From: Caproicibacterium argilliputei
GTDB taxonomy: Bacteria > Bacillota > Clostridia > Oscillospirales > Acutalibacteraceae
Direction of reading: 5' to 3'
Assembly: GCF_029211325.2 (NCBI RefSeq)
Contig: NZ_CP135996.1
Coordinates: 186,001 to 250,000, forward strand
DNA length: 64,000 nt
A program made the position numbers and the translations under genes. Positions 14,271 to 24,993 of this stretch are shown here, in pieces; within the stretch, counting starts at the first letter, position 1, and every line of letters begins with the position of its first letter. The notes under the pieces were generated by a model. That model saw only the letters and a program-made list of their open reading frames with translations, was not told where the DNA came from and searched no databases.

Positions 14271-16952
14271 TCAGGCAGGATGCACACAGTTCGGTTCTGT
14301 AAAAAATTTAGAAAGGTAGCAAAACTCATCCTCGGAAATGGAGATTTGAAAGGCGGAGGTCAAGGGCACGCAGGCTTCCTTGATTTGGTGCAAAAGTGCT
14401 TCGTTTTGGTTCCGGTAAGCTTCCTTTCCGGGAAAAGCGCGCAGTGTACCGTTTGAAAGCAGGCGGTCTACCATACAGCCCATGTGGCAGTACAAACCGA
14501 TTTTTACATCCGGCGTGAGGGTGCAGCCGGACTTTTGCTCCATGCCTTCCACTGCTTTCCGCACAGCGGCTAAGAGCCTTGGCCCATCCGCGTTTTTCAG
14601 CATGGTGGAGAAAGTACCGCTGATGTTTTCTAGTGTACATTCCTGATCCACGGTTTTCTGGATTTTTGTCAGGGCGTTTCCGTCAATCACTTCCGACAGG
14701 CGGTAGTGAGCGACCGGAAAACCGACATCGAACGAGCTGATGATGCAGATGATTCTGCCGATTTTTGAGATGGTCTCAAGCCGCTCCCGGATGTTTTCAA
14801 AGTCAGTCAGCTTGAGCGCAATGGTCTCGCAGATTCCGCCGTGGTAGTTAAGCTGGCTGTCCAGAATATTTTTAATTAAAGCAGCGCTGCCCTCACCGGT
14901 GGTGCAGATGGAAATGATGAAAATCCGCGCAAGCCGTTCTTTGGATGGCAGCGCCGGCGCGCCTTCCGGAGAAAGCTCCTGAATACGCATAACGGCGCGG
15001 TAAATTTCCTCCAGGGAATACCCCAGAGAGGCTTTGCGCGCCGCTTCAACCACGTGCAGGGTGCTGACCAGTGGAATGGCTTTTGTAGGAGTACCAAGTT
15101 CCTTTTGAACGGCGGGTGCGAAGTTCAGCAGGGAGCCCATGTCGACTAAAAGCAGCAGGCCGGATTCCGCGGGGTGCTGGTGCAGATAGTCCTTTAGGTG
15201 GTGGTAAACCGCCTGCGGACTTTCGTCCAAGAGCGCGTTAATGCCAATGGCGGCATCCTGAAATCCAAGCAGTCGGTTGGCGGTTTCCGCCATGGAGGCG
15301 GCGGTGGAAGATCCGTGCGCAATGACAATGACGCGCACCTTTGCTCGCTTCCCCAAGCAGTCAATGTTAAAAAAAGCGGCCAAAAACCCGGCTTCGTCGA
15401 TGGGCATTTCCACGTCAAACTGGTCGTTGATGATGGCGAGTCCTTTCAGCGCTGCCGAAAACTCCTTTGGATAGCGTTTGCGCATATTGTTGAGCTGCGG
15501 GTTTACAATTTTTCGCCCACGCTGTACGCGGTTAATCGAGTTGTAGATGTGGATGGACAGCCCATAGCGCACATCATCCTGAAAGGCTCGTGTCAGTTCT
15601 CTAGAAGCCTGCGATAAAATTTCATCGGCGGCATAAATAATCTTCATACCGACCAGATTTTTAAGGTTTGAAAAACTCTGCGTGCCTGCTTCCTGTGAAA
15701 TGTACTTCTGAAAGTACAGTTCAATATCGCTGTTCAGTTCCTTTTCAATCTCCTGCTCGCTGGCATGGGCGTTTTTCAGTTCCCGCATACGTTCGTCAAT
15801 CATGTCGTAAATGGTTTCGCTGCTCTCATCGCGGGTGAAAAGCGGTGTTTTGGCGGTGCTATCAAACACGCAGAAGCGTTTGTTCATGCCGATATAACGC
15901 TTCCAGATGTCACGGTGAGAGGTTTCGCTGAAAAGACCTTTGCGAATGGCGTCCGGCAGGTCAAGGCTGACGATACACAGTTCGTCCTTTTTTCCGGAAA
16001 CATAGTCAGAGTACGCGCGGGCGCACAGGATCTGAATATCATTTTTCAGCTGTCCGATGTTGTTGGGGCAGGGGTAGCTTAAAAGGGAGCGTACCGAGTT
16101 GACGGAAACAGAAATGGGTTTGCCAAGGCGTGCGGATTCTGCGGTAAAAAACGTGCTGATTAGGTTCAGCCGCTCGTCAGTGCTGCGCTCCGAAAGACTG
16201 GGAATTTTAATCACCATCGGGATTCTGCGTACGAAGGTTTTCAGCAGGTTAGAACCGGGGTCTTCGGTTGTCGCACAAATCAGCAGCACTGTGGCGCTGC
16301 GCTGGGCATCAGTTTCGCCAAGCCGTCGGTAAATGCCTTTATCCATAAAGGTAAACAGCATTTCCTGCCCCTGCGGCGGCAGGCGGTGCACTTCATCTAA
16401 AAATAAAATGCCACCGTCCGCTTTTTCAATCAGCCCGGGTCGGTCGCTGTCCGCGCCAGTGTAGGCGCCTTTTTTTGCACCCATTAGCTGGCTGAGAAGC
16501 AGCTGCGGATTGTCGGCATAATCTGCGCAGTTAAAGTCGACAAAGGGGCCGTCTGCAGCCAGACAGCCTTTCTCGTGCGCATATTGATAAATCAACTCGG
16601 CAAACATGGATTTGCCAACGCCGGTTTCCCCGAAAAAGAGCATATGCATACCGTGCGGCGGATACAGAACGGCGGCTTTGGCTTCCTCCACACAATGAAA
16701 CAGGCTGTGGTTGCTCTGTACAAAAGCATCCAAAAGCAGCTCGCCGCTTTGGCACACGGTTGCTTCTGCAATTTTATAATAGATGGGTTTGGAACCGTAC
16801 TTTTCTGCCAGACCGGCTTTGCACAGGGCGTTCAGGTCACTGCTGACGTTTGCGCGGGAAAGCCCTAAGTCCTCTGCCAACTCACCTGCCGAAATGCCGC
16901 GCTGCCCGGTCAGCTCAGCAAGCCGTTGTTTCACGGTGTCTATTCGTTTCAA
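14271..16952 (-). CDS. celR: CelR/LevR-type sigma-54 activator with PTS regulation domains
   Basis: An 893-residue activator. Order of domains: winged helix (1-65, DLGLSRANVSSDLNAL); AAA+ sigma-54 activation domain with Walker A GETGVGKS near residue 107, the GAFTGA-like loop GAYTGA near 163 and LFLDEVHRL; PRD1 with NRVQRGRKIVNPQL; mannose-type EIIA with VIAHGSST (His546); an EIIB-like segment with CTTGEGSA near 679; C-terminal PRD2. I chose TTG at 16952 because GGGGGAGG ends 8 nt before it; the ATG at 16970 overlaps that site. It should activate the divergent PTS operon when PTS flux signals substrate. A consensus sigma-A promoter precedes it. Confidence 0.88.
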   Translation of the reverse strand: MKRIDTVKQRLAELTGQRGISAGELAEDLGLSRANVSSDLNALCKAGLAEKYGSKPIYYKIAEATVCQSGELLLDAFVQSNHSLFHCVEEAKAAVLYPPHGMHMLFFGETGVGKSMFAELIYQYAHEKGCLAADGPFVDFNCADYADNPQLLLSQLMGAKKGAYTGADSDRPGLIEKADGGILFLDEVHRLPPQGQEMLFTFMDKGIYRRLGETDAQRSATVLLICATTEDPGSNLLKTFVRRIPMVIKIPSLSERSTDERLNLISTFFTAESARLGKPISVSVNSVRSLLSYPCPNNIGQLKNDIQILCARAYSDYVSGKKDELCIVSLDLPDAIRKGLFSETSHRDIWKRYIGMNKRFCVFDSTAKTPLFTRDESSETIYDMIDERMRELKNAHASEQEIEKELNSDIELYFQKYISQEAGTQSFSNLKNLVGMKIIYAADEILSQASRELTRAFQDDVRYGLSIHIYNSINRVQRGRKIVNPQLNNMRKRYPKEFSAALKGLAIINDQFDVEMPIDEAGFLAAFFNIDCLGKRAKVRVIVIAHGSSTAASMAETANRLLGFQDAAIGINALLDESPQAVYHHLKDYLHQHPAESGLLLLVDMGSLLNFAPAVQKELGTPTKAIPLVSTLHVVEAARKASLGYSLEEIYRAVMRIQELSPEGAPALPSKERLARIFIISICTTGEGSAALIKNILDSQLNYHGGICETIALKLTDFENIRERLETISKIGRIICIISSFDVGFPVAHYRLSEVIDGNALTKIQKTVDQECTLENISGTFSTMLKNADGPRLLAAVRKAVEGMEQKSGCTLTPDVKIGLYCHMGCMVDRLLSNGTLRAFPGKEAYRNQNEALLHQIKEACVPLTSAFQISISEDEFCYLSKFFTEPNCVHPA

Positions 16953-16990
16953 AGCGCAGTCCTCCCCCATTGAAATGATATACACTTTGT

Positions 16991-17019
16991 ATTATAGACG
17001 TTGTGCATTAAAAAGTCAA
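16991..17019 (-). promoter_or_regulatory. Sigma-A promoter of celR
   Basis: On the minus strand TTGACT (17019-17014), a 17-bp spacer and a perfect TATAAT (16996-16991). This allows constitutive production of the activator independently of sigma-54. Confidence 0.7.
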
Positions 17020-17037
17020 CGAACAAAGACTTTTTAT

Positions 17038-17100
17038 AGGCAATGTGTTTTAAATACACAGGCAATGTGTTTGAAAAAGGACTTTTTTCAAAACACATGG
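17038..17100 (+). promoter_or_regulatory. Candidate CelR upstream activating sequence
   Basis: The 13-mer AGGCAATGTGTTT occurs twice, 22 bp apart (17038-17050 and 17060-17072). The second copy is the left arm of a long dyad TGTGTTTGAAAAA / TTTTTTCAAAACACA that ends near 17098. The array lies 65-125 bp before the sigma-54 -24 box, the usual place for an enhancer-binding activator. A further GC-rich hairpin (17101-17134) sits between it and the promoter. Confidence 0.55.
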
Positions 17101-17164
17101 GCGCCTGCTGTTTTTCTGCAGAAGCAGCGGGCGCTTTGCTGAAAAATTTAAAAAAAATGTGTTT

Positions 17165-17180
17165 TGGCACGCTTCTTGCT
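17165..17180 (+). promoter_or_regulatory. Sigma-54 promoter of the cellobiose-type PTS operon
   Basis: TGGCAC (17165-17170), GCTTC, TTGCT (17176-17180) is a perfect match to the -24/-12 consensus. Transcription would start near 17192, about 32 bp before the IIA start codon. Confidence 0.85.
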
Positions 17181-17223
17181 GGGTAAAGTGCAGCAAGAAA
17201 TTTATAAGATGCAGGTGGGTAAA

Positions 17224-17547
17224 ATGGAAATCGAAACAATGACCATGCAGCTGATTGTCAACAGCGGCGATGCGAGAAGCAGAGCAATGGAGGCGATTGC
17301 CCTTGCCAAAAAAGGAGAAATCGGCGCTGCCAGAGAAAAGCTGGAGGAAAGTAGAAAGTTCCTTACGCAGGCGCACCAATTTCAGACAGACCTGATTCAG
17401 GAGGAGGCGGATGGAAACATCAAAAGCGTTTCGCTGCTTACAGCACATTCACAGGATCATTTGATGAACGCCATTACGGTTTCAGATATGGCGGGGGAGT
17501 TTGTAGACCTTTACGAAATGATTTTTCATAAAAAAGGAGCGGATTGA
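17224..17547 (+). CDS. celC: PTS lactose/cellobiose-type IIA component
   Basis: A 107-residue all-helical IIA of the Lac family. It begins with METMT...LIVNSGDARSRAMEAIALAK and carries the phosphorylation site LLTAHSQDHLMNA (His75) with the conserved QDHLM. It accepts phosphate from HPr and passes it to the IIB encoded next. ATG at 17224 is preferred, with GGTGGG upstream; an in-frame ATG at 17212 is possible. It is the first gene after the sigma-54 promoter. Whether the sugar is cellobiose, another beta-glucoside or lactose cannot be told from IIA alone; the two 6-phospho-beta-glucosidases downstream favour beta-glucosides. Confidence 0.92.
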   Translation: MEIETMTMQLIVNSGDARSRAMEAIALAKKGEIGAAREKLEESRKFLTQAHQFQTDLIQEEADGNIKSVSLLTAHSQDHLMNAITVSDMAGEFVDLYEMIFHKKGAD

Positions 17548-17550
17548 GTT

Positions 17551-17850
17551 ATGACAAAAATTACACTGGTTTGCAACGCGGGTATGTCCACCAGCCTTTT
17601 GGTGAGCAAAATGAATCTGGCAGCGGTAAAGTCCGGCGCGAATGTGAAAATCCGTGCCATCGCGGAAAATGAATTTGACAAGTACGCAGATGACACGGAC
17701 ATTCTGCTGCTGGGCCCGCAGGTGGGCTACACGCTCAAAAAAATGCAGGCAAAGTACGGCGCAAAGGGCATTAAGATGGCGGTTATCAGCAGTATGGACT
17801 ATGGCATGATGAATGGAGAAAAGGTGCTGCAAGCCGCGCTGAAGATGTAG
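17551..17850 (+). CDS. celA: PTS lactose/cellobiose-type IIB component
   Basis: A 99-residue IIB. Phosphocysteine Cys8 lies in ITLVCNAGMSTSLLV, the P-loop typical of the Lac/Cel IIB family, and LLLGPQVGYTL is the second conserved stretch. It transfers phosphate from IIA to the sugar crossing IIC. It lies 3 bp after IIA. As a separate chain it matches CelA-type rather than fused LacE-type systems. Confidence 0.93.
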   Translation: MTKITLVCNAGMSTSLLVSKMNLAAVKSGANVKIRAIAENEFDKYADDTDILLLGPQVGYTLKKMQAKYGAKGIKMAVISSMDYGMMNGEKVLQAALKM

Positions 17851-17879
17851 GGAGCGCGGCCGGAAAGGGTGAATGAATT

Positions 17880-19190
17880 ATGAAAATGAATGAACAGACA
17901 CAGGAAAAGATTCAAAACATAGCGGCTGCATTTGCAGGGAACAAGTACATTCAGGCAATTTCCAGAGCGATGATGTTCATCATCACACCCATCATCATCG
18001 GTTCCATTTTTACACTGCTCGCGAACCTGCCCATTCAGGCGTACACGGACTTTTTGAGTCAACACGGCATTACACCGATTTTAAATCTGCCGGCGACGTT
18101 TACAACCAACATTATGGCAGTGCTTGCCGTTTTTTTCATCGCCTACTTTTTGGCGAAGCAGTTTGACAAAGACGGCACCATGGCGGGTATGCTTGCCTTA
18201 ATCAGCTTTTTCATCATTACACCGCTTGGCGAACAGACCACAAAGGACGGCACGGTGAATTATATTCCGTTTGACTGGCTTGGCGCGAAGGGACTGTTTG
18301 CCGCCATGCTGGTCGGGCTTTTGACTGCACGGCTGTACGTCTGGTTTATGGACAAAGGCTTTACGATTAAAATGCCAGACAGTGTGCCGCCGGCTGTATC
18401 GACTTCTTTTGCCGGTCTGGTTCCCGGTTTTGCGGTTTCTATTATCGCGCTGCTGGTGGCGGCTGTTTTCAAAGCCACACCTTACGGCAGCCTGGATCAG
18501 CTGATTTACACCTGCATCCAAATTCCGCTGCAGGGGCTGTCCGGTACGTTCGGCGCATTTATCTTAGTGAATCTAATTATCGGCATTTTGTGGTTTTTCG
18601 GCATTCACGGAACCAATATCGTGCTGCTGGGTGTCATGTATCCGCTGTATTTGGCGCTGGATATGCAAAACCTGAATGCCTACCAGGCAGGGCAGGCGTT
18701 GCCGAATATCCTTGGGTACCAGTTCTTTGTCTGCTATGTCATTTTCTCAGGAACCGGCGCGACCATTGGCCTTGTGCTGCTGATGGCGTTTAAGGCGAAG
18801 AGCAAGCAGTACCGGACGCTGGGGCGGCTTGCCCTGCCTACCAGCATTTTTAATATCAACGAACCAGTTACTTTTGGAACGCCGATTGTCTTAAACCCGT
18901 ATATGTTGATTCCATATCTGCTGGCGCCGATTATGACCGGCTCCATTGCTTATGCGGCAACCGCTATCGGGCTGGTACCGCGGCTCAATGGGGTGCAGAT
19001 TCCGTGGTCCACGCCGATTATTGCCTCCGGCATCATTGAGGGCAGCTGGCGCATCGCGGTACTGCAGGTCGTTTTGGTTGCAGTTTCTCTGGCGGTCTAT
19101 TACATTCCCTTTAAGTTTATTGATAAAAAAGCCTATGAACAGGAGCACGCAGATGAAAACGTGCAGAATGCCCAGGAAGCAGAGGCCTGA
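17880..19190 (+). CDS. celB: PTS lactose/cellobiose-type IIC permease
   Basis: A 436-residue membrane permease with about ten helices, starting at ATG 17880 behind AAAGGG. Conserved Lac/Cel IIC features are visible: ISRAMMFIITPIIIGSIF near the N-terminus, FFGIHGTNIV, and the substrate-site region FNINEPVTFGTPIVLNP (the NEPVxFG motif). The polar C-terminal tail is short. It takes up the sugar and presents it for phosphorylation by IIB. It lies 29 bp after IIB and is followed within 31 bp by the GH4 gene, so the product would feed directly to a 6-phospho-glycosidase. Confidence 0.93.
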   Translation: MKMNEQTQEKIQNIAAAFAGNKYIQAISRAMMFIITPIIIGSIFTLLANLPIQAYTDFLSQHGITPILNLPATFTTNIMAVLAVFFIAYFLAKQFDKDGTMAGMLALISFFIITPLGEQTTKDGTVNYIPFDWLGAKGLFAAMLVGLLTARLYVWFMDKGFTIKMPDSVPPAVSTSFAGLVPGFAVSIIALLVAAVFKATPYGSLDQLIYTCIQIPLQGLSGTFGAFILVNLIIGILWFFGIHGTNIVLLGVMYPLYLALDMQNLNAYQAGQALPNILGYQFFVCYVIFSGTGATIGLVLLMAFKAKSKQYRTLGRLALPTSIFNINEPVTFGTPIVLNPYMLIPYLLAPIMTGSIAYAATAIGLVPRLNGVQIPWSTPIIASGIIEGSWRIAVLQVVLVAVSLAVYYIPFKFIDKKAYEQEHADENVQNAQEAEA

Positions 19191-19221
19191 AACCGCTTTT
19201 TAGCAGAAAGGAAAAACAAAG

Positions 19222-20568
19222 ATGCAGGGAGTTAAAATTGTTACAATTGGCGGCGGCAGCAGTTACACGCCGGAACTGATTGAGGGATTTATCAAGCGCA
19301 AAGATACGCTGCCGGTTCGGGAAATCTGGCTGGTGGATATTCCGGAAGGCAAGGAAAAACTCGAAATTGTCGGTGCGCTTGCAAAACGCATGGTCAAAGC
19401 GGCAAAGCTGGACTGCCAAGTGCACCTGACGCTTGACCGCCGGGAGGCGCTTGCCGGGGCGGACTTTGTCACCACGCAGTTCCGCGTGGGGCTGCTGGAC
19501 GCACGCATTCGCGATGAGCGCATTCCCCTGAGCCACGGGTTGATAGGGCAGGAAACCAATGGCGCAGGCGGTCTGTTTAAGGCGTTCCGCACCATTCCGG
19601 TGATTTTGGACATCATCAAGGATATGCGCGCGCTTTGCCCGGATGCATGGTTGGTCAACTTCACGAACCCATCCGGTATGGTTACGGAAGCAGCCATACG
19701 GTATGGTCAGTGGGAAAAAACCGTGGGGCTGTGCAATGTACCGGTCATTTCCCAGAAGAAGTGCTATGAGATACTGGGACTAAATGAGGAAAAGCAGGAG
19801 TTGTTCTTTCAGTTTGCCGGTTTGGATCACTTCCACTGGCACCGCGTTTGGAACAAAGCGGGCAAAGAAATTACCAGGGACCTGATCAATCAGGTTTACA
19901 GTCCGGAAAATGCCGGCAAGTATCAGATTGTAAAGAACATCAAGGAGATTCCCTATAACTTTGAGCAGATTCAAGACCTGGGGCTGCTGCCCTGTTCCTA
20001 TCACCACTATTACTACCTGACGGCGGATATGCTGGAGGATCAACTGGAAGAATATAAAGACCATAAAACCAGAGGGGAGCAGGTCAAGGCAATCGAAAAA
20101 GAGCTGTTTGAACTTTACAAAAATCCACAGATGGACAAAAAGCCGGAGCAATTAACGCAGCGCGGCGGTACCTATTACAGCGAGGCTGCCTGTGAGCTGA
20201 TTGAATCCATTTATAGTGACAAGCGCAATCTGATGGTAGTAAGCACCCGCAACAACGGTACCATCAGCGACCTGCCTTATGACTGCATTGTGGAAGTTTC
20301 CAGCCTCATTACCAGCCACGGGCCGGAGCCGCTGAATTGGGGCAGCTTCGCGCCAAATGTGCGCGGGCCGCTGCAGCTGCAGAAGGCAATGGAGGAATGC
20401 ACGATTGAAGCAGCGGTCACCGGAGATTACGGCAAGGCGCTGCAGGCATTTACTATGAACCCATTGATTACAAGCGGCAGAATTGCAGCACAACTGCTGG
20501 ACGAGATGCTGCTTGCAAACCGGGAATATTTGCCGCAGTTTCAAAGCAAAATCGCGGAATTGGAGTAA
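19222..20568 (+). CDS. 6-phospho-beta-glucosidase, GH4
   Basis: A 448-residue NAD+- and metal-dependent glycosidase of family 4. It starts VKIVTIGGGSSYTPELIEGF, the dinucleotide-binding loop of the family, and has the metal-site region FTNPSGMVTEA followed by VGLCNVP with the conserved Cys, and GLDHFHWHRVW with metal-binding His. It splits phosphorylated disaccharides made by the PTS into glucose 6-phosphate and the aglycone or sugar. AGAAAGG precedes the ATG. Having both a GH4 and a GH1 enzyme in one operon suggests different linkages or stereochemistry among the imported beta-glucosides. It resembles LicH/CelF more than the alpha-specific members. Confidence 0.9.
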   Translation: MQGVKIVTIGGGSSYTPELIEGFIKRKDTLPVREIWLVDIPEGKEKLEIVGALAKRMVKAAKLDCQVHLTLDRREALAGADFVTTQFRVGLLDARIRDERIPLSHGLIGQETNGAGGLFKAFRTIPVILDIIKDMRALCPDAWLVNFTNPSGMVTEAAIRYGQWEKTVGLCNVPVISQKKCYEILGLNEEKQELFFQFAGLDHFHWHRVWNKAGKEITRDLINQVYSPENAGKYQIVKNIKEIPYNFEQIQDLGLLPCSYHHYYYLTADMLEDQLEEYKDHKTRGEQVKAIEKELFELYKNPQMDKKPEQLTQRGGTYYSEAACELIESIYSDKRNLMVVSTRNNGTISDLPYDCIVEVSSLITSHGPEPLNWGSFAPNVRGPLQLQKAMEECTIEAAVTGDYGKALQAFTMNPLITSGRIAAQLLDEMLLANREYLPQFQSKIAELE

Positions 20569-22008
<1,440 letters not shown>

Positions 22009-22010
22009 CA

Positions 22011-22051
22011 AAAGGAATCTCTGCAGGATTGGACTTTGCAGAGGTTCCTTT
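22011..22051 (+). terminator. Hairpin after the PTS operon
   Basis: A 15-bp stem (22011-22025 with 22037-22051, one G-U pair, 11-nt loop) begins 3 bp after the GH1 stop. The right arm ends in CCTTT, with no longer T-run, so termination may be partial. Confidence 0.6.
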
Positions 22052-22183
22052 GCTGTATTGGTATCGATTCGGCAGAATTTTCCGTGCGCAGCGGGTTTTG
22101 GGTTGAAAACCAAGCGCAGATTGCATACAATAAAAGAACAGCTTCTCTGTTTCGCAGAGGACTGCAGAAAGGAGGCAGCAGCC

Positions 22184-23185
22184 ATGCTGTTCTGGATTCT
22201 ATTTTTGCTTTTTGGCGGTCTGTTCCTGGCGTCTTTTTTAAAGGAGCGTCGGCAGTTCCGCAACGCGGTTTATCTGACGCTGACGGTGTTCTTTCTGCTG
22301 ACAGCAGTCGCCGATGCAACTACAGGCTCGGCTGTCAGCGCACTGATTCTGATTTTTCTGTTCGTGCTGCTGCCGCTGAGCATTGTGCCGATTTCCTTTG
22401 TCTTTTTGGCAGAGGGCGTTACATCTATCAGAAAAGAAGGCTTTGCGGTGGCGCACGTCCTTTCCATTGCGTTTGGCGTGGGTGTGTGGCTCTTCCTGCT
22501 GGCAGCGCGGTATCTGTTTTCAAATGCAATCAACAATCCGGTACGGGAACTTTTCGCTCTGGTTGTGTTGGCAGGTGTATATGTGTTTTTCACTTTTGCC
22601 GCGCTGCTCCTCTACTCGACTTTTTACCAGATTGTGCCCAAAAAGCGCGACTGTGATTTCATTATCATTCATGGTGCGGGCCTTTTGGAGGGGCGCCGGG
22701 TTTCACCGCTGCTTGCCGGTAGATTGGACAAGGGGATGCAGGTGTATGAACTGTCCGGCCGCAAGGCAAAAATCATTGTTTCCGGCGGGCAGGGCGGTGA
22801 CGAGCAGGTTTCAGAAGCGCAGGCGATGCAGGACTATCTGCTGCAGCACGGTATTCCGCAGGAAAGCATCCTTTTGGAGGAGCGGTCAAAAAACACCTTG
22901 GAAAATCTGCAGTTCTCAAAAAAAATCATGGACAGCCTTCTACCTGCCTATTCTTGCATCTTCGTCACCAATGACTATCACGTTTTTCGGGCGGGCACTT
23001 ATGCGCGCCGGATTGGGTTGAATGCCGAGGGTGTTGGCTGCAAGACAGCCTTTTATTACTGGCCGAACGCCTTTATCCGCGAGTATATCGCCATCATGCT
23101 GCAGTACAAAAAAGCGCCGGTGTTTCTTGCGGTGCTGTGGGTGCTTGGCGTGATTCTCTGGGAATTGGCAACCTATAATTTTTGA
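22184..23185 (+). CDS. YdcF/SanA-like membrane protein (DUF218)
   Basis: A 333-residue protein. ATG at 22184 follows AAAGGAGG. Residues 1-155 hold about five hydrophobic helices. Residues about 163-305 are a DUF218 domain with IIIHGAGLLEGRRVSPLLAGRLDKG, IIVSGGQGGDEQVSEAQAM, ILLEERSKNTLENL and FVTNDYHVFRAG, all hallmark motifs. A last helix lies at the C-terminus. Relatives (YdcF, SanA, ElyC) act in envelope metabolism, with the exact reaction largely undefined. It stands alone between convergent units, so the context gives no hint. Confidence 0.85.
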   Translation: MLFWILFLLFGGLFLASFLKERRQFRNAVYLTLTVFFLLTAVADATTGSAVSALILIFLFVLLPLSIVPISFVFLAEGVTSIRKEGFAVAHVLSIAFGVGVWLFLLAARYLFSNAINNPVRELFALVVLAGVYVFFTFAALLLYSTFYQIVPKKRDCDFIIIHGAGLLEGRRVSPLLAGRLDKGMQVYELSGRKAKIIVSGGQGGDEQVSEAQAMQDYLLQHGIPQESILLEERSKNTLENLQFSKKIMDSLLPAYSCIFVTNDYHVFRAGTYARRIGLNAEGVGCKTAFYYWPNAFIREYIAIMLQYKKAPVFLAVLWVLGVILWELATYNF

Positions 23186-23227
23186 CCAAACAGGGAAAAG
23201 ACCGCCCGCGGAAACAATCTGTTTTAG

Positions 23228-23251
23228 GGGAAAGCGTGTCAGCGCTTCCCC
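23228..23251 (-). terminator. Weak hairpin at the end of the ABC operon
   Basis: GGGGAAGCGCT and CGCTTTCCCC pair around the stop codon of the downstream ABC gene (one bulge). No T-run follows. It may slow or protect the 3' end rather than terminate efficiently. Confidence 0.3.
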
Positions 23252-24993
23252 TGCAGCGCCCAGTTCTGGTTTTCGCTTTGCAGACTGACCATGCGGCGGA
23301 ACGTCCCGTCTTGCCGCAATAGTTCCGCCGGTACGCCGGCTTCCACTGCCTTTCCGTCGGCGAGCACAACCACCTTGTCTGCACCCAGTACAGTGCGCAT
23401 CCGGTGGGCGATAATCAGCACGGTCTTGTTTTGAATCAACTCGGACAGTGCTTGCTGCACAGCGGTTTCGCTTTCCACATCCAGACTGGCGGTGGCTTCG
23501 TCCAGCAGAATGACAGGGGCGTTTTTCAGAAGTGCCCGCGCAATGGAAATACGCTGCCGCTCGCCGCCTGAAAGCGTGGAACCGTTTTCGCCAATCACGG
23601 TTTGGTAGCCTGCAGACATTTTTTGTACGAAGTCATCGCACTGCGCAGCCTTTGCTGCCGCAAGCACTTCGCTATCGGTGGCATCTCGGCGACCCAGACG
23701 GATATTTTCCAGAACGGTATCGTGGAACAGTACAACATCTTGAAAAACAATGGCATAGTTTTTCAGCAGCGTTTCCGGCTCTACGGTAGAAACATCCACG
23801 CCCCCCAGGGTGACGCGCCCGCCGTTTACATCCCAGAAGCGCGCCGCCAGCTTGGCAGCTGTGCTTTTGCCGCCGCCGGAAGGCCCGACCAGCGCCGTCA
23901 CTTCGCCCTGCTTTGCGGTAAAAGAGACATCCTTCAGCACACCCTCGTCCTCTTTGTAAGCGAAGCGCACATGGTCAAATACAATGTCATAGCGCTTGGG
24001 TGCGAAGTGCTTTGTGCCGGTCTGCACCGGTTCTTCCTCTATGGCGCGCATACGCTCGATTTGCAGCTTGGCGTTAAAGGTTGCGGCCAGATTCATAAAG
24101 CAAATATTCAGCGGGTCATAAATTTGCGCCGCAACCACCAGAAAAATCAAAAACACCGTCAGGCTGATCTGCCCGGCAACCAACAGGCGGATTCCCACCA
24201 GTACCGTTGTGGCGATGCCCAGCCGCAGAAACGCCTGCGCGGATGTAACGACAATGCCGGTAGCGAGTTCCGAGTGGATCGCGGCGGATTCCGCGCGGTG
24301 CAGCTTTTTCTGCAGGCCGTACAGGTAAGTTTCCTTTTGATTGCACGCTTTGATATCTTTTACTGTTTCCAAAAGTTCCTGCATTCCATCGGTAGCGGCG
24401 CGCTTTGTGAGGATGCTGCGTGTACCGAAGCGGTCCTGCAGCCGGCGCGAGCCGAAGATCAGCAGTGCCGAAAAGGGCAATACCCACAAAACGGCAAGAC
24501 CCATGCGCCAGTCAAAGAACAAAAGACCAACTGCAATCAGCGCAGTGGAGAGTATCGTACCGAACAGCTGCGGGATGAAGTGGGAAAACGCTTGCTCCAG
24601 AGAACTGCAGTCTGCCATCAGGGTGGCGGTCAAGTCCGAAAGGTCGCGGCGACCGAAGAAAGACAGCGGCAGTTCCCGCAGCTTTTCGCCGAGCGTTACG
24701 CGCCGCTGCGCACTTTCCGTGTAAGTTGCAACGTACAGGCTGCCGTACTGGAAGTGGTGTACCAGATAGATGAGTGCTGAGAGGAACACGCCAATTGCTG
24801 TGTAGCCCCAGATGCCCGCGGCGGGGTTTCGACCTTTTTGTATCGCTTCCGTCAGGTGCATTAAAACATTGACGAGCAGTGCCACCGGCAGCATAAGACT
24901 CAGATTGGCCGCAATGGTCCAAAGTACAGCGCGCACCAAATCCCCGGCGCCCTTTTCGCTTAGGGCAAAGGTTTTTTGTATTTTGCGAATCAT
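23239..24993 (-). CDS. ABC exporter half-transporter (subunit 2)
   Basis: A 584-residue type IV ABC protein. Residues 1-310 form the six-helix membrane domain and about 335-575 the ATPase: Walker A GPSGGGKST, Q-loop VFQD, signature LSGGERQR, Walker B VILLDEATASLD and the His loop IAHRM. ATG at 24993 has AAAGGAGG upstream and overlaps the previous stop (ATGA), so the two half-transporters are made in equal amounts and likely form a heterodimer. Pairs like this export drugs, lipids or peptides; some import siderophores. All catalytic motifs look intact. Substrate unknown. Confidence 0.88.
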   Translation of the reverse strand: MIRKIQKTFALSEKGAGDLVRAVLWTIAANLSLMLPVALLVNVLMHLTEAIQKGRNPAAGIWGYTAIGVFLSALIYLVHHFQYGSLYVATYTESAQRRVTLGEKLRELPLSFFGRRDLSDLTATLMADCSSLEQAFSHFIPQLFGTILSTALIAVGLLFFDWRMGLAVLWVLPFSALLIFGSRRLQDRFGTRSILTKRAATDGMQELLETVKDIKACNQKETYLYGLQKKLHRAESAAIHSELATGIVVTSAQAFLRLGIATTVLVGIRLLVAGQISLTVFLIFLVVAAQIYDPLNICFMNLAATFNAKLQIERMRAIEEEPVQTGTKHFAPKRYDIVFDHVRFAYKEDEGVLKDVSFTAKQGEVTALVGPSGGGKSTAAKLAARFWDVNGGRVTLGGVDVSTVEPETLLKNYAIVFQDVVLFHDTVLENIRLGRRDATDSEVLAAAKAAQCDDFVQKMSAGYQTVIGENGSTLSGGERQRISIARALLKNAPVILLDEATASLDVESETAVQQALSELIQNKTVLIIAHRMRTVLGADKVVVLADGKAVEAGVPAELLRQDGTFRRMVSLQSENQNWALQGKR

